Below, in pieces: positions 17,365 through 25,131 of a stretch of DNA of 43,437 nt (the stretch's first letter is position 1; the number at the start of each line of letters is the position of its first letter). The translations under genes were made by a program, and so were the position numbers. The notes under the pieces are model-generated. The model worked only from the letters and a program-made list of their open reading frames with translations, was not told where the DNA came from and ran no database searches. Source of the stretch: Bacteroidales bacterium (GTDB taxonomy: Bacteria; Bacteroidota; Bacteroidia; Bacteroidales; UBA932); the NCBI GenBank assembly GCA_024401715.1, contig JAKSKO010000011.1:1-43437 (forward strand), written 5' to 3'.

Positions 17365-17395
17365 CAAATTTACAAAAATTACCCCACTTTACCAA
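17365..17395 (-). promoter_or_regulatory. Promoter of the rml-gmd-fcl-galE operon
   Basis: Minus-strand TTG (17395-17393), 20-nt spacer, then TAAATTTG (17372-17365), giving a predicted start near 17359. The -33 element lies within the loop of the pepC terminator repeat, so termination and initiation signals overlap here. Confidence 0.65.
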
Positions 17396-17430
17396 GGATT
17401 TTCAAGGCAAATCCAGGGGGGGGTAATTTT
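17375..17430 (-). terminator. Terminator of the dapB-dapA-GH31-pepC run
   Basis: A perfect 11-bp inverted repeat, AAAATTACCCC (17375-17385) and GGGGTAATTTT (17420-17430), lies 34 bp downstream of the pepC stop on the minus strand. The 3' arm ends in TTTTTG. The 34-nt loop has an inner GGATTT/AAATCC stem. A run of eight G residues (17416-17423) is part of the structure. Confidence 0.5.
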
Positions 17431-17463
17431 AGCGAATCGGATGTGTTTCAGCGTTTTCCGCGC

Positions 17464-18846
17464 CTATTCCTCACCAAGGAACATAGGGTCCCAGCAAGGG
17501 AGCTGGATCGGGGTCTTGGACAGCATCTGAAGGACGTCGGAAGGGACGTATTGGCGGTCTACCACAAGGCGGAACATATAGTTGTCGAACCACTCGTCGG
17601 TCATTATGATGTTGCCCTTGTAGCCGGCCCTTTCACCCCAGCTGTTTTCCACCATCCACTTCACCGGCTTGCCGTCTTTGATATCCACGGCGATGAGGGT
17701 CATGGCGTGCGAAGAGCCGCTGGCATGTGTCTGCACGCGCTGCGCCTTGTCCATGGTGTTCTTGAAGCCCAGAAGGGAGTCGTAATCGAAGTTGTTGAGG
17801 TCTGCAACGCCCTTTGTGCGGTCCAGGAACTTGGCCACGTCGCAGGAGAAATACATGGCATCATTGCCCTTGATGGATGCGATGGCCATCTCCTTGATGC
17901 GCTCCACAGGGAGGTTCACATACAGCCAGTTCTGGCCATCATACAGGTGGCGGTCATACTGTATCTCGTACACCTGATAGTATGGACGGCTTGGGTCATT
18001 CATAAGCATGACATAGTCTGTATTGAGGCTATAGCCCACCATCTCCTGATAGAACTCCTGCGGTGTGTAGGTCTTGCCCTTCCACTGGAAAGTGCTTGGC
18101 GGAACACCAAGGCAGAGGGCCAGCACATGGTACACGTCCTTAAGGATTTCCACCTTCTGGCTCTGCAGGTACTCCGGCAGCTGTTTCGCCTTCATGCCCT
18201 TAGGGGTTTCGCGCAGCTTCAGGCCGCCCTGGCGCAGCAGGTTCTTAAGCTGGGAGGCCATCTGGGAGGTACTGTTGGAAACGAAGGTCTCCGGCATGGC
18301 TTCGGCCGGAACAACACCGTATTTCATCACAAGGTTGGCAACGCCGGTGAATGTGCCGCCGTCGCTTATAGGGTTGCTGAAGAGCCAGTCCACCTCGCGG
18401 TCTTCCATAGGCTTGTTGCGGGTGTCTATCACGGCCTGCAGGAAGAGGTTTGCCTTCTCCAGCTGGTCATAGAAGAAATTGTAGTTCTGGCTGAACTGGA
18501 ACATGCCCAAGCCGTGCTTTTCTATGGCTGCGGCACGAAGCACGTTAAGGCCCGTGAAAAGCCAGCATCGGCCGCTCTGTTTCTGGTCTGTGATGCCCAT
18601 GGTCTTCACACGATCGGAAAACTCGGTATCAATCATAGCGGCGTTCTCCGCATTGATGGCCAGGGTATTTATAGCCGTGGTATTCAATGCGTTACGCAGT
18701 GCCTTATCGGCCGATGTGCCCTGATAGCCCTGCGCCACGGCAGAAAGGACTTCGGGACTAAGATTCTGTGCGGAAGCACTGTTTGCGCCGCCCCCAAGGA
18801 GCAGGCCGAGGCCCAGCGAGAGGCCTGAAAAAAGAAGCTTTTTCAT
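17464..18846 (-). CDS. pepC: Exported C1B cysteine peptidase (aminopeptidase C/bleomycin hydrolase-like)
   Basis: A 460-residue protein with a signal peptide (MKKLLFSGLSLGLGLLLGGG..., predicted cut after SASA). The papain-like triad is complete: QSGRCWLF with the nucleophilic cysteine near residue 92, GSSHAMTL with the histidine near 378, and VENSWGE with the asparagine near 400. The C-terminus (PCWDPMFLGEE) keeps the family's tail, which in bleomycin hydrolases reaches into the active site and limits activity to aminopeptidase. Classical PepC is cytoplasmic; the signal peptide places this one in the periplasm, as in other Bacteroidota homologues. It is the last gene of the run, 12 nt after the GH31 gene. 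It probably trims peptides before uptake. Confidence 0.88.
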   Translation of the reverse strand: MKKLLFSGLSLGLGLLLGGGANSASAQNLSPEVLSAVAQGYQGTSADKALRNALNTTAINTLAINAENAAMIDTEFSDRVKTMGITDQKQSGRCWLFTGLNVLRAAAIEKHGLGMFQFSQNYNFFYDQLEKANLFLQAVIDTRNKPMEDREVDWLFSNPISDGGTFTGVANLVMKYGVVPAEAMPETFVSNSTSQMASQLKNLLRQGGLKLRETPKGMKAKQLPEYLQSQKVEILKDVYHVLALCLGVPPSTFQWKGKTYTPQEFYQEMVGYSLNTDYVMLMNDPSRPYYQVYEIQYDRHLYDGQNWLYVNLPVERIKEMAIASIKGNDAMYFSCDVAKFLDRTKGVADLNNFDYDSLLGFKNTMDKAQRVQTHASGSSHAMTLIAVDIKDGKPVKWMVENSWGERAGYKGNIIMTDEWFDNYMFRLVVDRQYVPSDVLQMLSKTPIQLPCWDPMFLGEE

Positions 18847-18858
18847 ATCTTAAATACT

Positions 18859-21681
18859 TTAGAATTCAACAACGGTTTCCGTGCCGTCATAGTGCACGGT
18901 CTTGCACAGCGGAGCATCGTTTCCGCGGTACAGGGTTACAACAAGGTCGCGCTCCTGAATCATGCCCGGATAGGAGCCTTCACGCGCGCCTATGCACAGG
19001 CTTCTGCCAGCCGCATCCCAGTGCATAGGGATGGTGGCGCAGGCGCCTTTTTCATAGTTGTAGTTAAGGCCCTCGTCCTCGTAAAGGCCGAAGCTTGCGT
19101 CCTTGAGGCCGTAAACGTCCACATAGAGGGTTTGCTGCGGCTCTGCGGTGCTCTGCACAAGGTCTCCGGACACTATGATCTGGCCGTCACGGGCATACAG
19201 CGGAATGTATTCGTAAGGGGCTGGGGCGGTGATTGTGCAGCCGCCCTGGATGAAGGCACGGCCGTTATTGAGGTCGTACCATCCGCCATCGGGCAGATAG
19301 ACGCTGCGGCTGCGGGCGCCGTATTCATACACCGGGCACACCATTATGGCATCGCCGAAGAGGAACTGGTCGCTTATGCTGCGGGCCTTCGCATCGGCGG
19401 TGAAGTCCATTACAAGAGGGCGCATGATGGTGTAGTCGTCAAAGTACACGCGGGCCGCCAGGGTGTAGATGTATGGCATAAGGCGGTAGCGGCTCTGGTC
19501 TACGGCAACGATTAGCTGCTGCGAGAGGTCTCCGTCCGGGGCGATGTTCCAAGGCTCACGCAGAGGGAACTGGCCGTGGGCGCGGTACAGAGGGCAGAAT
19601 ACGCCCCACTGGTGCCAGCGCACGTTCATCTCGCGCCACTCCTTAAGGTCTGCGTTAACCTTGCCTGTGGCGTCGAAAAGATGCTGGGCGGCCGCAAAAC
19701 GGTTCTCCACGCTGAAGCCGCCTATATCCTGACCCCAGAAAGGAATGCCGGAAAGGGAGTAGTTAAGACCGGCACTTATCTGGGCCTTCATATCCTCCCA
19801 GCGTGTGCCTATGTCTCCGCTCCAGGATGCCGTGCTGTATTTCTGCAGGCCGGCAAAGCCGTTGCGGGTGAGCAGGAACACGCGTCTGTCCGGGTCCACA
19901 CTGCGCTGGCCGTTGTAGATGGCCTCCGCATTCATCAGGGCATAGGCGTTGAAATACTGCGCCGCAGGGCCCAGGGCCGTTGGGCCGGCCATTTTCTTGC
20001 GATAGTCCATATCGGTGCAGTCGTGTATGTTAGGCTCCGATGCATCCATCCACCAGGCATCTATGTCCAGAGGGTAGAGATGGTCGTACATCTGTTTCCA
20101 GAACAGCTTGCGGGCATCGGCCGAATAGGCGTCATAGAAGCTTTGCACATAGCCCAGCCAGTCCACAACGCGCTCGTCAATAGCGGTGCGGTATATCCAG
20201 CCTTTGGAGTCCAGTTCGTTGAAATGCTCTGTGCCGAAGTAGAATTTAGGCCATACGCTTATCATGAAGCGGCCGTTCATCGCGTGGATGTCCTCCACCA
20301 TCTTCTTAGGGTCCGGGAAGCGGCTTTCGTCAAACTCGTGGCTACCCCACTGGTCGTCCTTCCAGTACTGCCAGTCCTGCACAATGTTGTCTATAGGGAT
20401 GTTTCTGCGGCGGAACTCCTGAAGAGTGCCCACAATCTGGTCCTGGCTGGTGTAGCGCTCGCGGCTTTGCCAGTAGCCCATAACCCATTTAGGCATGATA
20501 GGGGCCTTGCCGGTGAGGGTCCTGTAGCCGGAGATAACTCGGTCCATGTTCTCTCCCGCAATGAAGTAGTAGTCTATCTGATCCTGCATCTCTCCCCACC
20601 AGCTCATCTTGGCCTGCTCTGCAGGGTCCACAGGGCTAAGGACGCGTAGGCCGCAATAGCTTACGCTTCCGTCCGGCTCCCACTCTATGCGCAGGGGCAC
20701 TTTCACGCCCTGCTGCAGCTGCACCTGGAATTTGCGTCCGTTAGGATTCCAGGCGGTGCGCCATATCTCCGGCATCACCTGCTTGCCGTCCACGAACACC
20801 TTGGTGTAGCCGGCATAATAGAGGTAGAAATGAAAGAGGCCGCTCTCCTGCGGTTCAAGGCTGCCTTCGTAAAGCACTTTGGAGCCCTGGAAGTTGAAAT
20901 CCCTTGGGGCGTTGCGCACTACCTCGCAGGCAGGGGTTTCCAGGAATTCCTGGGCGAGGGCGGTTTCCCTGCGCAGCATCCTGCCACCCTTGGCATCGGT
21001 GTAGGTGCCGGAAAGGGCGCCTTCAACGCCGTCGGCATCATAAAGCTTGAACACTTCGCCAAGCTGCAGATAGTCGCGCGGATCTCCCCAGCGGCAGAAG
21101 CTGTATGAATCCCAGAGTATGCCGTAGTTCTTGCTGGAAACCACGAAAGGGATACTAATCTTGGTGTTATACTGGTACAGTTCCTCGTTCCTGCCCTTGT
21201 AGTCCCACTCGTCGGCCTGATGCTGGCCAAGGCCGTAGAAGCCTTCGTCCGGGGTGGATTCAAACACCTGGCGCACGCTGTAGGCGCTTGTGCCGTCGGC
21301 CTGGAACGGGGTGAACTCCCTGTGGTCTTCGGCCGAAAGGAGCTGGCCCTGCGCGTCATAGAAGCTTACGGTGCCGCTGGCAAGATCCAGGCGGGCCTCA
21401 AGGCGAGCCGTTTTAACGCTGACTGTGCCATCGGCCTCAGTCACAACGGGTTTGGTGCTGAAATTGCCTTTCAGGGCTGCGGGCTCCACAATAAGCGAGG
21501 CCTTGCCGCTGAAAGAGGCATCGGAAGGGACGGCCTCAACGCGTATGATTTCGTCGTTTACGGGTGTAAGTCTCACCTTCTGGCCGTTGGCGGTCTGGTA
21601 ATAATCCTTGCACGAGCCCAGGCACAGGGCCATTGCTGCCATCATTACAGCGGGAAGGAAACGGGAAAGTGTGTCTTTCAT
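18859..21681 (-). CDS. GH31 glycoside hydrolase lipoprotein with PA14 insert, probable alpha-xylosidase
   Basis: About 940 residues from ATG at 21681, which overlaps the dapA stop (ATGA); the frame extends 29 codons up but inside dapA. The start gives a lipoprotein signal ending LCLGSC. After an N-terminal beta domain, a PA14-like insert lies at about residues 260-345 (FHFYLYYAGYTKVFVDGKQV). The catalytic barrel has WWMDASEPN (nucleophile aspartate, near residue 543) and SGDIGTRW (acid/base aspartate, near 622). GH31 enzymes with a PA14 insert, such as Bacteroides BoGH31A and Cellvibrio CjXyl31A, remove alpha-xylose from xyloglucan oligosaccharides, so an alpha-xylosidase is most likely; alpha-glucosidase is the alternative. 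It is membrane-anchored, facing the periplasm or surface. It shares an operon with lysine biosynthesis genes, which is unexpected. Confidence 0.88.
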   Translation of the reverse strand: MKDTLSRFLPAVMMAAMALCLGSCKDYYQTANGQKVRLTPVNDEIIRVEAVPSDASFSGKASLIVEPAALKGNFSTKPVVTEADGTVSVKTARLEARLDLASGTVSFYDAQGQLLSAEDHREFTPFQADGTSAYSVRQVFESTPDEGFYGLGQHQADEWDYKGRNEELYQYNTKISIPFVVSSKNYGILWDSYSFCRWGDPRDYLQLGEVFKLYDADGVEGALSGTYTDAKGGRMLRRETALAQEFLETPACEVVRNAPRDFNFQGSKVLYEGSLEPQESGLFHFYLYYAGYTKVFVDGKQVMPEIWRTAWNPNGRKFQVQLQQGVKVPLRIEWEPDGSVSYCGLRVLSPVDPAEQAKMSWWGEMQDQIDYYFIAGENMDRVISGYRTLTGKAPIMPKWVMGYWQSRERYTSQDQIVGTLQEFRRRNIPIDNIVQDWQYWKDDQWGSHEFDESRFPDPKKMVEDIHAMNGRFMISVWPKFYFGTEHFNELDSKGWIYRTAIDERVVDWLGYVQSFYDAYSADARKLFWKQMYDHLYPLDIDAWWMDASEPNIHDCTDMDYRKKMAGPTALGPAAQYFNAYALMNAEAIYNGQRSVDPDRRVFLLTRNGFAGLQKYSTASWSGDIGTRWEDMKAQISAGLNYSLSGIPFWGQDIGGFSVENRFAAAQHLFDATGKVNADLKEWREMNVRWHQWGVFCPLYRAHGQFPLREPWNIAPDGDLSQQLIVAVDQSRYRLMPYIYTLAARVYFDDYTIMRPLVMDFTADAKARSISDQFLFGDAIMVCPVYEYGARSRSVYLPDGGWYDLNNGRAFIQGGCTITAPAPYEYIPLYARDGQIIVSGDLVQSTAEPQQTLYVDVYGLKDASFGLYEDEGLNYNYEKGACATIPMHWDAAGRSLCIGAREGSYPGMIQERDLVVTLYRGNDAPLCKTVHYDGTETVVEF

Positions 21682-22559
21682 ATGGATAGTTCTTTCAGGA
21701 CTCCTGACATTATGTTGTGGGTGGACTCCTGTGCGGGGCACATCGGAAGGCGGAATTCGTTGCAGCAAAGGCCCATCTGGAAAAGGGCTGTCTTTGCGGG
21801 GATGGGATTGCTTTCAATGAAGCAGGCCTTGTACAGGCGCTTCAGGGCGTTGTCCAGTTTGGAGGCCTCGGCCTTGTTGCCCTGGAGCATCAGGTGCGTC
21901 ATGTCGGCAACCATTTTAGGGGCGATGTTGGAAGCAACGCTTATAACTCCGGCGCCGCCGCCCGCCATCATCTGCAGGGTGAGGTCGTCATCGCCGCAAA
22001 GCACCTGGAAGCCCTCCGGGGCGTCTTTTATGATTTCCAGGGCCTGGATAAGGTTGCCCGACGCCTCTTTCACGGCTATGATATTCTCCACATCGCGCGC
22101 AAGACGGAGTGTGGTTGCGGCAAGCATGTTAACCCCGGTGCGGCCGGGAACGTTATACAGGATAATCGGCCTTGGGGTGCTCTGCGCCACGGCCTTGAAA
22201 TATTGGTACATGCCCTCCTGAGTGGGTTTGTTGTAGTAGGGAACCACAATAAGATAGGCATCTGGCTGCAGGTCGTCAAGGGCGGCTATGGACTCCAGGG
22301 TGCCGCTTAGGCTGTTGGTGCCGCCGCCCACAACAACGGGGCGTCCCTGGGCTTCCTGCTTTGCAATCTTCAGGATTTCCCTTCTTTCTTCGTTGCTTAG
22401 GCAGGGAGTCTCGCCTGTTGTGCCAAGTGGCAGCAGGAAATCCACTCCGCCTTCCACCTGGCGCTTCACCAGGGCGCGGAAGGCATCATAGTCCACGCTG
22501 CCGTTTTTGAAGGGTGTAACCAGGGCGGTCCCACAGCCTTTCAAAGATATTTTTTTCAT
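21678..22559 (-). CDS. dapA: 4-hydroxy-tetrahydrodipicolinate synthase
   Basis: A 293-residue class I aldolase-type enzyme. GTTGETPCLSNEE holds the conserved threonines that bind pyruvate, YNVPGRTGVN the tyrosine and the arginine for aspartate semialdehyde, and AVKEASGNL the Schiff-base lysine near residue 161. It condenses pyruvate and aspartate semialdehyde, the first committed step of the lysine/meso-diaminopimelate pathway. It starts 2 nt after the dapB stop, and its own stop overlaps the next start in an ATGA. The product passes to DapB. Normal length, no anomaly. Confidence 0.95.
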   Translation of the reverse strand: MKKISLKGCGTALVTPFKNGSVDYDAFRALVKRQVEGGVDFLLPLGTTGETPCLSNEERREILKIAKQEAQGRPVVVGGGTNSLSGTLESIAALDDLQPDAYLIVVPYYNKPTQEGMYQYFKAVAQSTPRPIILYNVPGRTGVNMLAATTLRLARDVENIIAVKEASGNLIQALEIIKDAPEGFQVLCGDDDLTLQMMAGGGAGVISVASNIAPKMVADMTHLMLQGNKAEASKLDNALKRLYKACFIESNPIPAKTALFQMGLCCNEFRLPMCPAQESTHNIMSGVLKELSI

Positions 22560-22561
22560 AA

Positions 22562-23227
22562 TCAGAATATAAGTTCTTTAAATTCGTGGACGCCGGTGAT
22601 GTCGTTGTCGAACATCTGTGAGGCCATTACGGCGCCTTCTGCAAAGCCCTTGCGGGAGAAGGCCTCGTGGGTGATGGTAATCTTGTCACATCCGCCCAGA
22701 AGGGTGAGCTCGTGCGTGCCGGGAACCTCGCCTATACGGCGGCTCTCTATAGGGCAGACGGTGCCCATGCGCTCTGCAACTATTGCAGCCATGGTTGCCG
22801 CTGTTCCCGATGGGGCGTCCAGCTTGTGGATATGGTGTGTTTCAACGATGGAAGGTTTGTAGCCTGCCTCGGCCAGTTTGTCGGCCGCAAGGTCCATGAT
22901 GGCGAAGGCAACGTTAACGCCCAGGCTGAAGTTGGAGGCGTAGATCATAGGGGTATTGCATTTCTGGAAGTAGGAGATTACCTCGTCGGCAATGCCCTGC
23001 CAGCCTGTTGTGCCCACAACCACGGCCTTGAAGTTCTCTGCCAGGATCTTGTAGTTTGCCTTGAAGGCATCGGGGGTTGTGAAATCTATGCAGACGCATT
23101 GCGCTGCTGTCTCCTTCGGGAAATTTGCAACATCCTCAGTTGCCCCTGCATATGGAATGCCTTTTTCCTTGATAACTTCCTCTATCATATGGCCCATCTT
23201 GCCATAACCACTGATTACAACTTTCAT
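22562..23227 (-). CDS. dapB: 4-hydroxy-tetrahydrodipicolinate reductase (short form)
   Basis: A 221-residue protein with SGYGKMGHMIEEV (nucleotide-binding), VGTTGW, and HHIHKLDAPSGTA, the DapB catalytic signature with the His and Lys residues that protonate and bind the substrate. It is shorter than the enterobacterial enzyme (about 270 residues), mainly because the region between the nucleotide-binding loop and FTTPDAF is trimmed, as in other Bacteroidota DapBs. It reduces the DapA product to tetrahydrodipicolinate, the substrate of the dehydrogenase encoded at 35240-36127. It is first in its operon behind a consensus promoter about 20 nt upstream of the start. Confidence 0.93.
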   Translation of the reverse strand: MKVVISGYGKMGHMIEEVIKEKGIPYAGATEDVANFPKETAAQCVCIDFTTPDAFKANYKILAENFKAVVVGTTGWQGIADEVISYFQKCNTPMIYASNFSLGVNVAFAIMDLAADKLAEAGYKPSIVETHHIHKLDAPSGTAATMAAIVAERMGTVCPIESRRIGEVPGTHELTLLGGCDKITITHEAFSRKGFAEGAVMASQMFDNDITGVHEFKELIF

Positions 23228-23249
23228 AGTTTTACAATTTTATAAACGT

Positions 23250-23280
23250 CAAATATACGGATTTTCTCTCTATTTGACAA
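23250..23280 (-). promoter_or_regulatory. Promoter of the dapB operon with overlapping inverted repeat
   Basis: Minus-strand TTG (23280-23278), 20-nt spacer and TATATTTG (23257-23250), a consensus match. A perfect 9-bp inverted repeat CTCTCTATT (23266-23274) / AATAGAGAG (23279-23287) covers the -33 region and spacer, and could be an operator. Confidence 0.65.
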
Positions 23281-23287
23281 TAGAGAG
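23266..23287. repeat. 9-bp inverted repeat over the dapB -33 region
   Basis: Perfect dyad with a 4-nt spacer (tgac). There is no T-rich tail on the minus strand (AAAATCC follows), so it is unlikely to terminate the upstream GSCFA gene. Repressor binding is the more plausible role. Confidence 0.5.
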
Positions 23288-23312
23288 GCGACGGGGTTTA
23301 CGGTGGCGTGGG

Positions 23313-24284
23313 TTATTGCAGATTGGGGCAGTGAAGGCTGCGGCGGTATTTGCGATGGTTTTCTTCCAGCAGGGGCCATTCACTCTTGGGCACATGGCAG
23401 TGCACAAAGGCCTCCCATATGACATTAACGGCCGATGCAGCCGGATGCACGAGGTCATCGGCATAGAAGCGGTAGTCCCGCAGCTGGTCGTTAAGCAGTT
23501 CGTAGGCCGGGAAGTATTCCATACCCTCCAGGGCCATGTGAAGGGTGGCCTTTGAAAGGGTGTTTTCGTGTGCGCCCTGGGCCAGGTGGCGTATGGGGCT
23601 TACGGTGAAAAGCAGCTGGCGCTGCGCTGCGGCCGATGCGGGGGCCTGCGCCGATGCTTCGGCAGGGGCAGCGAGCGGTGCGGCGGCAGAGGTAGCGGGA
23701 GATGCTGCAGGGGCGGCGGGAGATGTGGCAGGGGCAGCGTGCGATGCTGCAGGGGCGGCTGCAATGGCGGCAATCTCCCCTATTGCGCGGCGGCACTCTT
23801 CAAGGCCAAGGCGGTAGTGGCGGAACTCCTTTGCATCGCGCTTGAGGCAATTGGACACCACCCCGGCGCTTTGATGCTCCCACACGAAGGCGGTTCCAAG
23901 GGTGATTATAACCCTGTTGCAGCTGCGCCAGAAACGGCAGGCGCTTTCAAGCTGCGCATTGGCGTTTTCCAGGAATTCCTCCTGCGTGCCTCTTGCAAAG
24001 GAGGTGTGATGGCTGAAAGAGCATATTTTTCCGGCGCCGGCGCCCATACTCACGCAATCCTCTGCGCCAAAGGGCGTTCCCTGCGAGAGTCTTTTCAGCG
24101 CCGAAAGCACAGAAAGCGGGTTGTACAGCGTTCCGAAGGGGTTCACGCACACATTGAAGCCGCTCTGCTGCAGCTTGCGCCCTATCTCATCGGCAAAGCA
24201 GCTGCCAAGGACAAGGATATTGTCCGACAGGCTGAACTGCACACCGCCGGGGGCAAGAGCTATTTCCGTCATCAGCTTTATCAT
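23313..24284 (-). CDS. GSCFA domain protein with Ala/Pro-rich repetitive insert
   Basis: A 323-residue protein (or 319 from a second ATG at 24272). LVLGSCFADEIGRKL near residue 30 is the GSCFA signature of this SGNH-hydrolase-like family, with NPFGTLYNPLSV following, and FTVSPIRHLAQGAHENTLSK in the second half carrying the conserved SPIRH block. Between them, about residues 172-222 form a low-complexity stretch of Ala, Pro and Ser. The family is common in Bacteroidota, possibly acting as an esterase or acyltransferase on surface glycans; substrate unknown. No signal peptide is seen. It is transcribed divergently from the DUF5020 gene, with only about 35 bp between the starts. Family assignment is firm, function is not known. 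Confidence 0.85.
   Translation of the reverse strand: MIKLMTEIALAPGGVQFSLSDNILVLGSCFADEIGRKLQQSGFNVCVNPFGTLYNPLSVLSALKRLSQGTPFGAEDCVSMGAGAGKICSFSHHTSFARGTQEEFLENANAQLESACRFWRSCNRVIITLGTAFVWEHQSAGVVSNCLKRDAKEFRHYRLGLEECRRAIGEIAAIAAAPAASHAAPATSPAAPAASPATSAAAPLAAPAEASAQAPASAAAQRQLLFTVSPIRHLAQGAHENTLSKATLHMALEGMEYFPAYELLNDQLRDYRFYADDLVHPAASAVNVIWEAFVHCHVPKSEWPLLEENHRKYRRSLHCPNLQ
23637..23770. repeat. Imperfect tandem repeat encoding the Ala/Pro linker of the GSCFA protein
   Basis: Units built around GATGCTGCAGGGGCGGC and GATGTGGCAGGGGCAGC recur in varying order within the coding sequence. The unit lengths are multiples of three, so changes in copy number would keep the frame. Confidence 0.55.
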
Positions 24285-24308
24285 AGCGCGAATTTACAAA
24301 TTATTCAC

Positions 24309-24316
24309 TACTTTTG
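24309..24316 (+). promoter_or_regulatory. -7 box immediately before the DUF5020 start codon
   Basis: TACTTTTG (24309-24316) matches TAnnTTTG exactly and lies only 4 nt from the ATG at 24321. Transcription would begin at or within a few nucleotides of the start codon, implying a leaderless or nearly leaderless mRNA. The -33 TTG is not evident. Confidence 0.5.
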
Positions 24317-24320
24317 CGCC

Positions 24321-25127
24321 ATGAAAAGGATTTTTGCTGCGGCATTCGCCGCTGCGGTCACTGCTCTGGGAGCATCGGCCGCCACTTCTTCCGAACTGGA
24401 AGACAATCTGACGGCAGAAAAGCCGGTTCCAGCAGAAAAACCGGCCAGAAAAGCCTGGAAAAGCACCCCGCTTACAGACACCAATCTGCAGCTGTTCTAC
24501 GATTTCGGCACGGACAGGCGCTTTGTCACCCTCACCTACGAAATGTTCCATCCGGATGCATGGGGCAACACTTTCTTCTTTGTGGACCTGGATTTCAACT
24601 GGCGCAACGAAGAGGGGAAAAACGTGGGCATAAGCGGAGCCTACACAGAGCTTTCCCGCAGCCTGAACTTCTGGCAAGACACCCCTATGAAAGACTTCAG
24701 CGTGCAGGTGGAGTATGACGGTGGTCTTGGCGGCTATAACGGAGGAAGTTTCCCTATTCACCACGCCTTCCTTCTGGGCGCAAACTATTTCCTGCACAGC
24801 AATGACTACCGCTACACCGCAACCGTCCAGCTGCTGTACAAGCAGTACCTTGGCTTCAGATCCACCGTGCCTATGCAGTTCACCCTGGTTTGGGAATGCA
24901 AGGATCTTTTCGGCGCCAAGGGCCTGAATTTCAAAGGTTTCGCCGATGTGTGGGGAGAGAGGAACAAGTGCCTTTTCCTATCTGAGCCCCAACTCTGGTA
25001 CGCCGTGGGTCAGTGGTTCGGCTGTCCGAATCTGAACCTGGGTACAGAGATAGAGCTCAGTTACAATTTCGCAGGCATAGAGGCTTTTCGCTGCCGTCCA
25101 TGCCTGGGTTTGAAATGGGTTTTCTAA
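24321..25127 (+). CDS. DUF5020-family outer-membrane beta-barrel protein
   Basis: A 268-residue protein; the frame is open far upstream but ATG at 24321 gives a clean signal peptide (MKRIFAAAFAAAVTALGASA). The body has TDTNLQLFYDFGTDRRFVTL, then EMFHPDAWGNTFFFVDLDF and LNFWQDTPMKDFSVQVEYDG: alternating strands typical of the DUF5020 family, which is related to Tsx-like nucleoside channels. The last residue is phenylalanine, as expected for a barrel handled by the BAM complex. Residues 27-47 are a charged, proline-rich linker after the signal. Substrate is unknown. It ends 4 nt from the convergent TSCPD gene with no terminator visible between. Confidence 0.8.
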   Translation: MKRIFAAAFAAAVTALGASAATSSELEDNLTAEKPVPAEKPARKAWKSTPLTDTNLQLFYDFGTDRRFVTLTYEMFHPDAWGNTFFFVDLDFNWRNEEGKNVGISGAYTELSRSLNFWQDTPMKDFSVQVEYDGGLGGYNGGSFPIHHAFLLGANYFLHSNDYRYTATVQLLYKQYLGFRSTVPMQFTLVWECKDLFGAKGLNFKGFADVWGERNKCLFLSEPQLWYAVGQWFGCPNLNLGTEIELSYNFAGIEAFRCRPCLGLKWVF

Positions 25128-25131
25128 AGGA

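Noticed and set aside
17365-17430. Invertible promoter of the Bacteroides capsule type
   Set aside because: The inverted repeats are only 11 bp, 34 bp apart, and the -7 box lies outside them; a terminator explains them better, though it is worth checking in long reads.
23568-24320. Long N-terminal extension of the DUF5020 gene
   Set aside because: It is antisense to the GSCFA gene, and the promoter and signal peptide mark ATG 24321 as the start.
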